From positions 1 to 37,303 of the forward strand of contig CAIQEI010000114.1 of the NCBI GenBank assembly GCA_903870815.1: a stretch of 37,303 nucleotides of DNA, in the 5' to 3' direction. This DNA comes from an uncultured Verrucomicrobia subdivision 3 bacterium (GTDB taxonomy: Bacteria; Verrucomicrobiota; Verrucomicrobiia; Limisphaerales; UBA11358). Made by a program: the position numbers and the translations under genes. The stretch's first letter is position 1, and every line of letters begins with the position of its first letter. The notes beneath the pieces are model-generated. The model worked only from the letters and a program-made list of their open reading frames with translations. It searched no databases and was not told where the DNA came from. Below, piece by piece: positions 16,012-23,754 of the stretch.

Positions 16012-16931
16012 AGCCCAAACTCATCCTCTGCATCGCGCTTGTTGCCTTTAATTTGTCGTCACACGCACGCGGTGTTCGCTCTTGGAGTGATGCCGAATTG
16101 ATGGCGGCCTCCGATTTGGTGGTCGTCGGTCAGCCGATCTCAGTGACCGATCTGGCTGAGACAAATTCCCTGGGTTTCGCCGGGTCGAAATCATTCCAGC
16201 CAAAATTCCGGGGTGTGGATACAACGTTCAAGGTTTCCGATGTCATCAAGGGAAAGCCCGGAACCGACCCGATTGTCTTGCACCATTATCGTGAAGAGAT
16301 CGAATGGGGCACCCCGGGCAATGGCCCGACCTTTGTGGGTTTTACACCCGGCGATACCAATGAATATCGGTTGTATCTGAAAAGCGACGGAGCGAACGGA
16401 TATGCTCCGGCGGCGGGGCAAATCGATCCGGGACTTTCAATCAAACTGTCGTCCAAGCATTCCATTGGGTTACCGGTGTTGCCCCCGATTGCCGAGGCCA
16501 ATCCTTTGATTCGCAAGCCGCTCATGGTTCAGGTTCCCACCCGGCTCAAGATCGAGCGGACGGCCGATATGCTTTCCGTGACGATTGAAACCAACGGATT
16601 TGAATCCACGAACCTCATGGTCGGCAAGAATATGGCGACCGGAGTGGAGAGCCGCTGTTCAATTTTTCCAGGACCCGAGGCTTCGTGGGTGGTGGCAGTG
16701 AACCCGCTTAAACAGAGGTTGGGCTTGAGCAGCGGATTGGATTTCAATCCGGGCAAAGCCATCTGGAATACCCTATCCGATGGCATCCCGGCGGCAGGGA
16801 AACAATATGTCATCTGGCTCGAATTGACGGCCTTTGAAACCGACGTCCCACCACAGCACGAGTGGGATCCACGCGCCGGCAAAAGCTATCGGGTGCTTTG
16901 GCAACGAACCTTGCGCCAGGCTGTCGATTGA
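16008..16931 (+). CDS. Exported protein of unknown function, array gene 7
   Basis: A 307-aa protein with a diverged version of the shared leader (MKPKLILCIALVAFN) and cleavage after SHA. The first domain has SDLVVVGQPISVTD...VDTTFKVSDVIKGKPGTDPIVLHHY, matching the layout of the N-terminal region of array gene 1. This pattern is common in exported proteins of unknown function. The C-terminal part looks beta-rich (YVIWLELTAFETD, YRVLWQRTLRQ). It is the last gene before a repeat at 16936-17106 and a convergent glycosidase gene. Confidence 0.75.
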   Translation: MKPKLILCIALVAFNLSSHARGVRSWSDAELMAASDLVVVGQPISVTDLAETNSLGFAGSKSFQPKFRGVDTTFKVSDVIKGKPGTDPIVLHHYREEIEWGTPGNGPTFVGFTPGDTNEYRLYLKSDGANGYAPAAGQIDPGLSIKLSSKHSIGLPVLPPIAEANPLIRKPLMVQVPTRLKIERTADMLSVTIETNGFESTNLMVGKNMATGVESRCSIFPGPEASWVVAVNPLKQRLGLSSGLDFNPGKAIWNTLSDGIPAAGKQYVIWLELTAFETDVPPQHEWDPRAGKSYRVLWQRTLRQAVD

Positions 16932-16935
16932 ATCC

Positions 16936-17106
16936 GGTAGGCACATCGCGCTGCGGTGTCCCCGCCCGCGCGGAGCGGGCGAAGGAGAGAACGCAGCTTG
17001 CAACTGGCCAGTTAGATATTGAGGCGGTGTTGCGGGCGTGGGGCGTTTATTCCGTCGCCTGACGCTGCGCTCGGCGACGGGGACGGCGCAGCGCGCCATC
17101 CCTACC
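16936..17106. repeat. MITE-like element with imperfect inverted ends
   Basis: A 28-bp sequence at 16936-16963 (starting GGTAGGCACATCGCGCTGCG) matches the reverse complement of 17079-17106 at about 22 of 28 positions, so the ~171-bp segment has imperfect terminal inverted repeats. Inside are two hairpins: GCCCGC/GCGGGC (16964-16980) and CGTCGCC/GGCGACG (17053-17079). There is no coding potential. It fills the space between two convergent genes (array gene 7 and the GH95-like gene) and could serve as a bidirectional transcript end. Mobility is inferred only from structure. Confidence 0.55.
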
Positions 17107-17159
17107 AACTTCGTAATTCGGGTTGAATTGCAACGCGCCGCCGCTGATTTAATCCGACT

Positions 17160-19694
17160 TCATTCCACAACCATTTTCTGCGGCAGCGGCTGGCCTTGGG
17201 GAACCAGCGTCACGGTCTCATCCACCGCCGTGGTAATCACCAGGAGTTTGCCGGTCATTGTTTCCGCTTCCTTGCCGTCCCGGTAGACAGACACCGGGGC
17301 CTCGCCCCAGGGATTCTGCACGCGGCAGGGACCCCCTTTCCGGGAATGGATTTCCGCAAACCCGATCTGGCCATTCTGCATGGAGGCGCTGATGATAAAC
17401 GCATCGCGGGCCGCCAGCGTGAACTGGGCATCCCATGCTTTGGGCCAGGCCGCGAACAGATAGTTCACCGGCGCCTGATCCGGCGCGGGCGGCACACTTT
17501 GCAGCAGGGCCAGGTGCAGGGCCTGCGAAAGCAGGCCCAGCCGTTCACATTCGATCGCCCCCGGCCCTTCGTCCAAGGCCAAACGGTTGCGCATCACCCC
17601 GACATCCCATTCGCCGATGCCGGTGTAATCGAGCTGCTTTATCGATTTGTCGGGAGGTACGACCAGGACCGGCAACATGCGCTGGATCGCTCCGGCCCAA
17701 CCGAGGTGAGCGGCGACGACGGGAAGGCGCGACAACGTGGAGCCATTCGTCATTTCCCTCGGGCTATAGATGCCATTCGTGAAATGCCGGCTGAAAGCCA
17801 GGAGCACATTCGTGCGGATGGCCAGATTGTCGCTGCCAACGGTGCACAGGTCGTAATACTCGGCCGGCTCCAGCGCGGGCGGAACCGGCGCGAGACGATC
17901 AAGAACCTTTTTCCAAAGCGGACGCAAATTGGCGTCCACCCCTAGAATCTCTGAAGCACGGATGGCCAGGGGGAAGATCTCATGCATGGCGGAGAGTTCC
18001 TCGGGCGTGTCGGAAGTTCCCCAGTCGCTTTCGTGGTTGTTCACATAGCGGATATGGTATTTACCATCGCGCGCCCGGTAGAGATTGGGGAAATTGCGGT
18101 AAAACTCGGCCGCGCCCTTGATCACGGGATAGCCATTGGTCCGGAGCCACCCTTCATCCAGCGTGTAGGCGTAGTGCAGCCAATAGACATAGGCGATTTT
18201 AGCCGTGCTGGACATGATATGCGAGGTCCAGGCAAAGGGGCCTTGATCGCCGTTCTTGTTCACCTCGCGGGCGCTGGGCAGAATGCGCCAGTTCCAGCGG
18301 CTGTCCATCCCGCTTTTGCCCTCCGCAAAGCTCATAAACTCGGCGGAACGATTCTTCCACGGCTTTTGGGCCAGATACAACTTGCGCATTTCGCTGGCCA
18401 CCCCGTCCGGCAGGTTTTCCAGGCCGTTAAAGTAGGTGGTTTCTGGAATCCAAATTCCCTGGCTGCCCCATTGCTGACGGGCGCCCCGGGCAAACGTCGC
18501 CAGGTTCCGGTAGTAGGTCTGAAATAATGGATCCATTATTTCGGGCCGGTTGGCGGGCTCCAGCAGGCCGTAATACGTCTCCTGGTTGTGCCACCAATAC
18601 TCCGAGCCCCACTCGCGCAGGTCGCCGTTCGAGCCCCACAGCATCCCGGCGAAACGCGGCATATATGTCCCCCGCGAGCACGAGCCCATGATGTAAAGGA
18701 AGTAGGTGTAACCGGCCTCGACCAAGTCAGCCGCGCCATCGGCGCTGTGCAGGTGCACGAAGGACTTCGGCCAATATTGACTCCACCAAGCGCGGTTGTC
18801 GGCCAGCAACTCGTCAAAATGTTTCGCTTCGGCGGCGTCCAACTGTTTCAACGCCCGCCCCGCCACATCTTCCTTGGGATCGTAGCTGGCGGCGCTCGCG
18901 ATCAGCGTGGTGAATTTGCCCTGGCCCGGTGCGGCCGACAGGCGCACGGTGGTTTCGTTATAGTAACTGGCCTGACTCTTCCGCCCGACGACACCAATGG
19001 CCACGGCCGAGGCGCTGTAAAAACTGCCTTCCCGGAACTCCTGCACCAGGATGATCCGGCCGTGGCGGATTTCCAGCCGCGACTGGGCGGTGTGCGCGCC
19101 GTTTTGCACCAGCGTGGCGTGATGGCTGAATAAGACATAGTTTTGTTGGACGATATAATCCACGGCATAGCGCAGCATGCGCAGGTCAATGTTGACGGCG
19201 GAAGGTTGGTCGCGTTGATCGTCGGTTTCCACGGCGATCACATCCCCGTCATTCCAGGCCAGCGCCCGGGAAGTGACGCCCTTGCCCGTCACCGTGGTTA
19301 GGCCGTCATAGACCGACAAGTGCTGCCGGAAGGCGGTGCCGGTGAAAATACCGTCCCCATAATCCTCCAAGCCGATATCCACGTAGCCGCAACCGCTCGA
19401 ATAACTGTTGTTGCCCATTGGAAAGCTCCGGCAGTTGTTGCCCATGCAAAACAAATCCACCCGGTTGATCTGAAAATGCAACGCGGCGGGCGTGGTCCAG
19501 ACGAGGCTGCCCATCTGCCCGTTGCCGATGGGCATACCTTCCACGCTTTGCTTGACGGGGGTGTCGTAATTCAGGTCCGCCCGCGAAACCAGCTGCTCGT
19601 AGTTCACCTGCATGAGGCCGCCGGCATAGGGTTGGGCCGGGGCGGTTTGCAGGCCAAGCAGAGCCAGGCAGGTCAGTAATATGGTATTTTTCAT
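17160..19694 (-). CDS. Secreted GH95-like glycoside hydrolase
   Basis: An 844-aa protein with a signal peptide (MKNTILLTCLALLGLQTAPAQ). The N-terminal domain opens with VEGMPIGNGQMGSLVWTTPAALHFQINRVDLF, typical of the beta-domain of GH95 and related (alpha/alpha)6-barrel enzymes. The barrel region includes FAGMLWGSNGDLREWGSEYWWHNQETYYGLLEPANRPE and NHESDWGTSDTPEELSAMHEIFPLAIRASEILGVD. The layout matches GH95 alpha-L-fucosidases/galactosidases, but I cannot align the catalytic residues with certainty, so it could be a sister family (for example a DUF5703-type hydrolase). It is convergent with the array and has no partner gene beside it. It should act in the periplasm or outside the cell on plant or algal polysaccharide. 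Confidence 0.75.
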   Translation of the reverse strand: MKNTILLTCLALLGLQTAPAQPYAGGLMQVNYEQLVSRADLNYDTPVKQSVEGMPIGNGQMGSLVWTTPAALHFQINRVDLFCMGNNCRSFPMGNNSYSSGCGYVDIGLEDYGDGIFTGTAFRQHLSVYDGLTTVTGKGVTSRALAWNDGDVIAVETDDQRDQPSAVNIDLRMLRYAVDYIVQQNYVLFSHHATLVQNGAHTAQSRLEIRHGRIILVQEFREGSFYSASAVAIGVVGRKSQASYYNETTVRLSAAPGQGKFTTLIASAASYDPKEDVAGRALKQLDAAEAKHFDELLADNRAWWSQYWPKSFVHLHSADGAADLVEAGYTYFLYIMGSCSRGTYMPRFAGMLWGSNGDLREWGSEYWWHNQETYYGLLEPANRPEIMDPLFQTYYRNLATFARGARQQWGSQGIWIPETTYFNGLENLPDGVASEMRKLYLAQKPWKNRSAEFMSFAEGKSGMDSRWNWRILPSAREVNKNGDQGPFAWTSHIMSSTAKIAYVYWLHYAYTLDEGWLRTNGYPVIKGAAEFYRNFPNLYRARDGKYHIRYVNNHESDWGTSDTPEELSAMHEIFPLAIRASEILGVDANLRPLWKKVLDRLAPVPPALEPAEYYDLCTVGSDNLAIRTNVLLAFSRHFTNGIYSPREMTNGSTLSRLPVVAAHLGWAGAIQRMLPVLVVPPDKSIKQLDYTGIGEWDVGVMRNRLALDEGPGAIECERLGLLSQALHLALLQSVPPAPDQAPVNYLFAAWPKAWDAQFTLAARDAFIISASMQNGQIGFAEIHSRKGGPCRVQNPWGEAPVSVYRDGKEAETMTGKLLVITTAVDETVTLVPQGQPLPQKMVVE

Positions 19695-19755
19695 AGGCTG
19701 ATGAACGTCATGAATCCTGACGGACGAGCAATGAAATTGCCCGGTCCGGAAGAAA

Positions 19756-19920
19756 ATGCGTGATTACAAACCCAGTTTTAACGCCCGCAGCCGGGGAACG
19801 CAAGACCCAAGCAAAATGGCTGCGCCACCGGGTGCCCGTAACTGGAGCGGGCGTGGCAACCGGCCGGAGGAACCGCTGGCGCTGAACGACAAGCAACCGG
19901 GGATGTCCATTAACCGGTAA
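19756..19920 (+). CDS. Possible 54-aa basic protein
   Basis: ATG at 19756 to TAA at 19918-19920. A GGAAG stretch lies about 3 bases before the ATG. The product is Arg/Pro/Asn-rich (begins MRDYKPSFNARSRGTQDPSK), with no hydrophobic segment. Codon choice resembles neighbouring genes, but the frame is short and no family is recognised. It lies in the 236-bp space between the divergent glycosidase and TPR genes, so it could equally be chance. Confidence 0.35.
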   Translation: MRDYKPSFNARSRGTQDPSKMAAPPGARNWSGRGNRPEEPLALNDKQPGMSINR

Positions 19921-19930
19921 ATTCTGTCCT

Positions 19931-21025
19931 TTGATTGCAGGATTGCTATCTTTGACCGCTGTGAACGAGCTCACCATCGGACTTTTGGGCGCGCTGCTGG
20001 CCACCAACCAGCCGCAGGCCGTGAGCAATGTCATCCAGCAGCAGACGGGCGTGGCGGTGGATATCGCCGCCGAACCGGCGGAACGCGAATTGCGCGAGGT
20101 GATGATGGCCGATGACGCGGCGCAGGATGAGGTGAACGGCTGGATCCTGACTTTCAACGCGTCGACCAGAACGAACCAGGCGGCGGCATCGGCGGCATTG
20201 AACACCCGGATCAAAGCGCGGCTGGACCGGGTGCGCAGCGCCTATGATAATTTTCTGGTCCGCCATCCCGACAGCGCGCACGGCTGCCTGGCCTACGGCA
20301 GTTTCCTCAGCGACATCGGCGACGAGCAAGGCGCGCATCTGCAATACGAAAACTCGATGCAGCTCGACCCGAAAAATCCCGCCGTCTGGAACAACCTGGC
20401 GAACTACTACGCCGAACACAGCCCGGTGACGAAGGCTTTCGAGGATTACGCGCAGGCCATCAAGCTCAAGCCGGACGAGCCGGTGTATTACCAGAACCTG
20501 GCCACAACGGTGTATCTGTTCCGCAAGGACGCCCGCGAGTTTTATCACCTGAACGAGCAACAGGTGTTTGACAAGGCGCTGGGACTTTACCAGCAGGCGA
20601 TGCAGCTGGCGCCGGACAATTTCACGCTCGCGACCGATTACGCCGAAAGCTACTACGGCATCAAGCCCCTGCGCACCCAGGACGCGCTGGCCGCGTGGAC
20701 CAATGCCATGAGCATCGCCCACACCGACCTCGAACGGCAGGGCGTGGAACTGCACCTGGCGCGGGTGAAGACCTACGCCGGAATATTCGCCGAGGCCCAG
20801 GCGCATCTGGACACGGTGACGAACGCGGCCTACCTGGAATTAAAAAACACGCTCATCCGTTCGCTGGCGGACCACGAACGGCGCGCGACGAACAGCGAGC
20901 CCGCGGTGCAGTACAGCCCGCCGAAGTCCGGGCCGCAAGGGGAAAACACTGACGCGACCAAGGCACCCGATTTATCCTCGAACCTCCTGGCCATTCCGCC
21001 ACCAGTGCGCGGGCAAGAGCACTAG
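19931..21025 (+). CDS. TPR-repeat protein
   Basis: Up to 364 aa. No in-frame ATG exists near the 5' end. TTG at 19931 or 19943, or GTG at 19961, are the candidate starts, and the exact one is undecided. The N-terminus is hydrophobic (ELTIGLLGALLA) and may be an export signal or anchor. From about residue 105 there are tetratricopeptide-type helix pairs: AHGCLAYGSFLSDIGDEQGAHLQYENSMQLDPKNP, AVWNNLANYYAEHSPVTKAFEDYAQAIKLKPDEP and KALGLYQQAMQLAPDNFTLATDYAESYYGI. The C-terminal ~50 residues are polar and low-complexity. Such proteins are interaction scaffolds, and the partner is unknown. Confidence 0.8.
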   Translation: MIAGLLSLTAVNELTIGLLGALLATNQPQAVSNVIQQQTGVAVDIAAEPAERELREVMMADDAAQDEVNGWILTFNASTRTNQAAASAALNTRIKARLDRVRSAYDNFLVRHPDSAHGCLAYGSFLSDIGDEQGAHLQYENSMQLDPKNPAVWNNLANYYAEHSPVTKAFEDYAQAIKLKPDEPVYYQNLATTVYLFRKDAREFYHLNEQQVFDKALGLYQQAMQLAPDNFTLATDYAESYYGIKPLRTQDALAAWTNAMSIAHTDLERQGVELHLARVKTYAGIFAEAQAHLDTVTNAAYLELKNTLIRSLADHERRATNSEPAVQYSPPKSGPQGENTDATKAPDLSSNLLAIPPPVRGQEH

Positions 21026-21064
21026 CAAATTTCGACGGTAATCAGGGCACACGCCGGCCGATAC

Positions 21065-21084
21065 CGGCGGCAGCGCCGATTTTT
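21065..21084 (+). terminator. Possible intrinsic terminator after the TPR gene
   Basis: CGGCG (21065-21069), loop GCAG, CGCCG (21074-21078), then A and five T residues (21080-21084). The 5-bp stem is short, so the site is weak, but it is well placed 40 bp after the TPR stop and before hisI. An alternative stem GCCGG/CCGGC (21053-21068) overlaps it. Confidence 0.4.
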
Positions 21085-21120
21085 CTTCATTCTTCAATCT
21101 TCCTTCTGCATTTTTAAGTC

Positions 21121-21510
21121 ATGAGCTTCTATGACCAGTTGAAATTTGACGCGAATGGCCTAATCCCCGCCATTGTGCAGGAGCAGAAAACCGGGCGCGT
21201 CGTAATGATGGCGTGGATGAACCGCGCCGCGCTGGAAAAAACCATCGCCACCGGCAAGACGCATTTCTGGAGCCGCTCGCGGCAGAAATTCTGGATGAAA
21301 GGCGAGGAAAGCGGCAACACGCAAACCGTGAAAGACATCGCCTTCGACTGCGACGGGGACACGCTGCTGCTCCAGGTCGAGCAAAACGGGCCGGCGTGCC
21401 ACGAGGGTTACCGCTCCTGCTTCTTCCGCTCCATCGAAGGCAGCGGCGAGACGTTCAAGACCACCGAGCCGCGCCTGCTTACGCCGGAGCAGATGTATAA
21501 AAAGAAATGA
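21121..21510 (+). CDS. hisI: Phosphoribosyl-AMP cyclohydrolase
   Basis: A 129-aa single-domain enzyme of usual length for stand-alone HisI. It opens the purine ring of phosphoribosyl-AMP, the third step of histidine synthesis. The motifs are VVMMAWMN (27-34), HFWSRSRQKFWMKGEESGN (48-66), DCDGDTLLLQVEQNGPACHEGYRSCFF (77-103) with the Mg-binding D-x-D-x-D, and the zinc-binding Cys residues. It is not fused to HisE, and no other his gene is in the window. It is probably soluble and cytoplasmic. Confidence 0.95.
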   Translation: MSFYDQLKFDANGLIPAIVQEQKTGRVVMMAWMNRAALEKTIATGKTHFWSRSRQKFWMKGEESGNTQTVKDIAFDCDGDTLLLQVEQNGPACHEGYRSCFFRSIEGSGETFKTTEPRLLTPEQMYKKK

Positions 21511-21576
21511 AACCGATAGAAGGATGAATGAAAAATTGCCGGGGCAAAAGTCCGGCCTTCATTCCCGCGCCGGAAA

Positions 21577-23235
21577 ATGTTTTCATGGCGCATGGTTCCG
21601 GGCGTGATTTTTGAGGACGAGCATCTGCTGGTGGTTCACAAACCCGCCGGCTGGAACACGCACGCGCCATCGCCTTACGCCGGCGAGGGCATTTACGACT
21701 GGCTGAAACATCGCGAGCCGCGCTGGTCTTCGCTCGCCATCCTGCACCGGCTGGACAAGGAAACGAGCGGCGTCATTGTCTTCGGCAAAACGCCGACCGC
21801 CAATAAATCGCTCACGGAACAATTCACCGCTCGCGGGATCCACAAGAAATATCTCCTGCTCACCGACCGCACCGGGCCAAAAAAGGAGTTCACAGTGCAG
21901 ACCGAACTCGTCCGCGCGGGCGAGAAATACGCCAGCCGGCCCGGCGGAGAAATAGCGGAGACAAAATTCACGCCCGTCGCGGACGCCAAGTTCGCGGTCA
22001 CCAGCGCCGGACTGACGATGGTAACGGCCGAGCCGCTCACCGGCCGCACCCACCAGATCCGCGTCCACGCGGCGGAGAGCGGCTTTCCCATTCTCGGCGA
22101 CACGCTTTACGGCGGCACGGCCTCACCGCGCGTATATTTGCACGCCGGGGAAATCTCGTTCACGCATCCGGCGACCGGCAAACCGGTGAAGTTTTCATCG
22201 CCCGTCGATTTTGACATCGAGGTGAGACAAGCGCTGCGCACCGCGGTCATTGGGCCGGAGACAACCAACGCCTTCCGCATCATTCATGGCGCGAGCGACG
22301 GCTGGCCGGGCTGGTATCTGGAAAAACTCGGCGACTACCTGCTCTCGCAAGCCGAAGCGCCGTTGAGTCCGAAGCAGCAGGACGAGTTGACACGACGGGC
22401 CGGACAATTTTCCTCGCGCGGCGCGTATCATAAAATTTTGTCCCGCCAGGTCCGCCGCACCACAACCGCCGCCGCTTCGCCGCAACTCGTATTAGGCGAG
22501 GCCGCGCCGGAACGGTTTGAGATTATGGAGAACGGCGTCCGCTACGAGCTGAGCTTTGCGGAAGGCTATTCCGTCGGCCTGTTCCTGGACCAGCGCGACA
22601 ACCGCCGCCGTCTGCTCACCGGTCACATCGCGGCGGATTTCCCGTTTCAACCGAAGGGACGAGTCTCCGTTCTATCTAACCTTGATCATTTAGGGGCTCG
22701 TGGAACTCGCCCCTCCGAAATTTTGAACTGTTTCGCCTATACATGCGGCTTCTCGGTGGCAGTGGCCAAAGCCGGCGTTAGCACGGTCAGCCTGGATCTC
22801 TCAAAAAAATATCTTGAATGGGGCAAGCGGAACTTCGCGCTGAACGGCCTCGACCCGCTGGCGCACCAATTCATCTACGGCGACACTTTCGACTGGCTGC
22901 GGCGGTTCCGGAAGAAAGACCGCGTTTTCGATGCCATCGTCCTTGACCCGCCGACGTTCTCGCAGTCGAAGGAACACGGCACGTTCCGCGCGGAGAAGGA
23001 TTACGGCCGGCTCGTCAGCGCCGCGCTGCCCGTCCTCAAGTCCGGCGGCATGCTGCTCGCCTCCACCAACGCGGCGGACTGGCCGCCGGAGGAATTTCTC
23101 GCGGACATCGAAACAGCGGTGCGCGCCGGGGAACGGAAGATTATGAAGCAGCATTACGTCCCGCAGCCGCCGGATTTCCCCATCAGCCGCAAGGAGCCGG
23201 CGTATTTGAAGACGGTCTGGTTGAAAATTGCCTAG
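21577..23235 (+). CDS. Fusion: RluA-type pseudouridine synthase + RlmI-like methyltransferase
   Basis: A 552-aa two-domain protein. Residues about 8-205 are an RluA-family pseudouridine synthase: FEDEHLLVVHKPAGW, ILHRLDKETSGVIVFGK with catalytic Asp60, and LTGRTHQIRVHAAESGFPILGDTLYG. Residues about 225-552 are a class I SAM methyltransferase like RlmI/YccW: GWPGWYLEKLGDYLL, GLFLDQRDNRR (335-344), EILNCFAYTCGFSVAVAKAG (381-400), SLDLSKKYLEWGKRNFALNG and VLDPPTFSQS (455-464). The domains would modify RNA (likely rRNA) by two chemistries. Residues about 360-380 are an extra segment encoded by a palindromic insertion. ATG at 21592 is an alternative start. Both domains look intact. Confidence 0.88.
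   Translation: MFSWRMVPGVIFEDEHLLVVHKPAGWNTHAPSPYAGEGIYDWLKHREPRWSSLAILHRLDKETSGVIVFGKTPTANKSLTEQFTARGIHKKYLLLTDRTGPKKEFTVQTELVRAGEKYASRPGGEIAETKFTPVADAKFAVTSAGLTMVTAEPLTGRTHQIRVHAAESGFPILGDTLYGGTASPRVYLHAGEISFTHPATGKPVKFSSPVDFDIEVRQALRTAVIGPETTNAFRIIHGASDGWPGWYLEKLGDYLLSQAEAPLSPKQQDELTRRAGQFSSRGAYHKILSRQVRRTTTAAASPQLVLGEAAPERFEIMENGVRYELSFAEGYSVGLFLDQRDNRRRLLTGHIAADFPFQPKGRVSVLSNLDHLGARGTRPSEILNCFAYTCGFSVAVAKAGVSTVSLDLSKKYLEWGKRNFALNGLDPLAHQFIYGDTFDWLRRFRKKDRVFDAIVLDPPTFSQSKEHGTFRAEKDYGRLVSAALPVLKSGGMLLASTNAADWPPEEFLADIETAVRAGERKIMKQHYVPQPPDFPISRKEPAYLKTVWLKIA
22652..22717 (+). repeat. In-frame palindromic insertion inside the methyltransferase domain
   Basis: The segment begins CGAAGGGACGAGT (22652-22664) and ends ACTCGCCCCTCCG (22705-22717). 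The ends are inverted copies at 11 of 13 positions, and the segment is exactly 66 bp (22 codons). It encodes about 21 residues (GRVSVLSNLDHLGARGTRPS and neighbours) between FLDQRDNRRRLLTGHIAADFPF and EILNCFAYTCGF. These flanks are close together in RlmI-type enzymes, as far as I know. The form is like the palindromic coding elements known from Rickettsia. Confidence 0.6.
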
Positions 23236-23256
23236 AAAAAAAGGGGTGGTGACGCT

Positions 23257-23754
23257 TCAAAACAGTTCATTCTGCTGCGCTTTTCTTTCTTTGACGGCCA
23301 GGAGCAATTTGACGGCGTCCAAATCCTTGCCGCGACCGGCGGCGGTTTTGGCGGCAATGAGCGCATCCAGATTCAACATTCTAAATTCGCCAAAGGACAT
23401 GGTATGCGAAATGGATTGCCGCAAAACTTGTTCATAACCGCCGATGCCTGCGACTTCGCCCAAGCAATCCAATTTGCCCAAGTCGGTTTGCAAATACAAA
23501 TTTTTCAAACTGGCAAAACTACTGCGCGTTTGTTCCAGCGGCAATTTGTTCGCAGTCAGCCGGTGAACCGGGTTCAAATCCTTGACTGCCGATTCGATTC
23601 GCCGGACATTTTCCTCGCCAAACGGACAACAGATGTCGAGGTCAAACGTAGCCACCGGCACGCCGTGATAAACCACACAGACTCCGCCGATGACAACGAA
23701 TTCGAGGCCGCTGTCTTTGAGCCGCATCAGCAAAGCCTGGTCATTTTGCGGCAT
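23257..23754 (-). CDS. Nucleotidyltransferase (MNT/AbiEii-like), possible toxin
   Basis: A 165-aa protein with the minimal nucleotidyltransferase fold: FVVIGGVCVVYHGVPVATFDLDICC carries the GG pair (23-24) and the metal-binding D38-x-D40. The C-terminal half is helical (FRMLNLDALIAAKTAAGRGKDLDAVKLLLAVKER), like AbiEii and MNT-type toxins and related stand-alone transferases that modify tRNA or proteins. Its start overlaps the end of a 72-aa gene by 14 bp. The arrangement suggests a toxin-antitoxin-like pair, with a small acidic partner first. That is inference; it might be a housekeeping transferase. Confidence 0.75.
   Translation of the reverse strand: MPQNDQALLMRLKDSGLEFVVIGGVCVVYHGVPVATFDLDICCPFGEENVRRIESAVKDLNPVHRLTANKLPLEQTRSSFASLKNLYLQTDLGKLDCLGEVAGIGGYEQVLRQSISHTMSFGEFRMLNLDALIAAKTAAGRGKDLDAVKLLLAVKERKAQQNELF

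Larger units (their letters stand above)
10765..16049 (+). repeat. Seven dispersed copies of a ~42-bp signal-peptide sequence
   Basis: Copies begin at the start codons 10765, 11844, 12822, 14527, 15074, 15559 and 16008. The consensus protein is MKPKLILGLALVLSG. At DNA level the core CTCGGCCTCGCGCTCGTTTT is identical in copies 3 and 6. It differs at one base in copies 2 and 5 (a CTG codon) and at one or two bases in copies 1 and 4. Copy 7 is more diverged. The same synonymous Leu (CTC, then TTG), Ala (GCG) and Val (GTT) codons are kept, although six-fold degenerate codons should drift. Similarity ends abruptly around codon 14-16, after which the proteins are largely unrelated. This points to copying at DNA level. 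Confidence 0.85.

Noticed and set aside
10765-16931. Classical integron cassette array
   Set aside because: No integrase gene is visible and no attC-like folded site lies between the genes. Spaces of -4 to 25 bp leave no room for one, and the repeat is inside the coding start.
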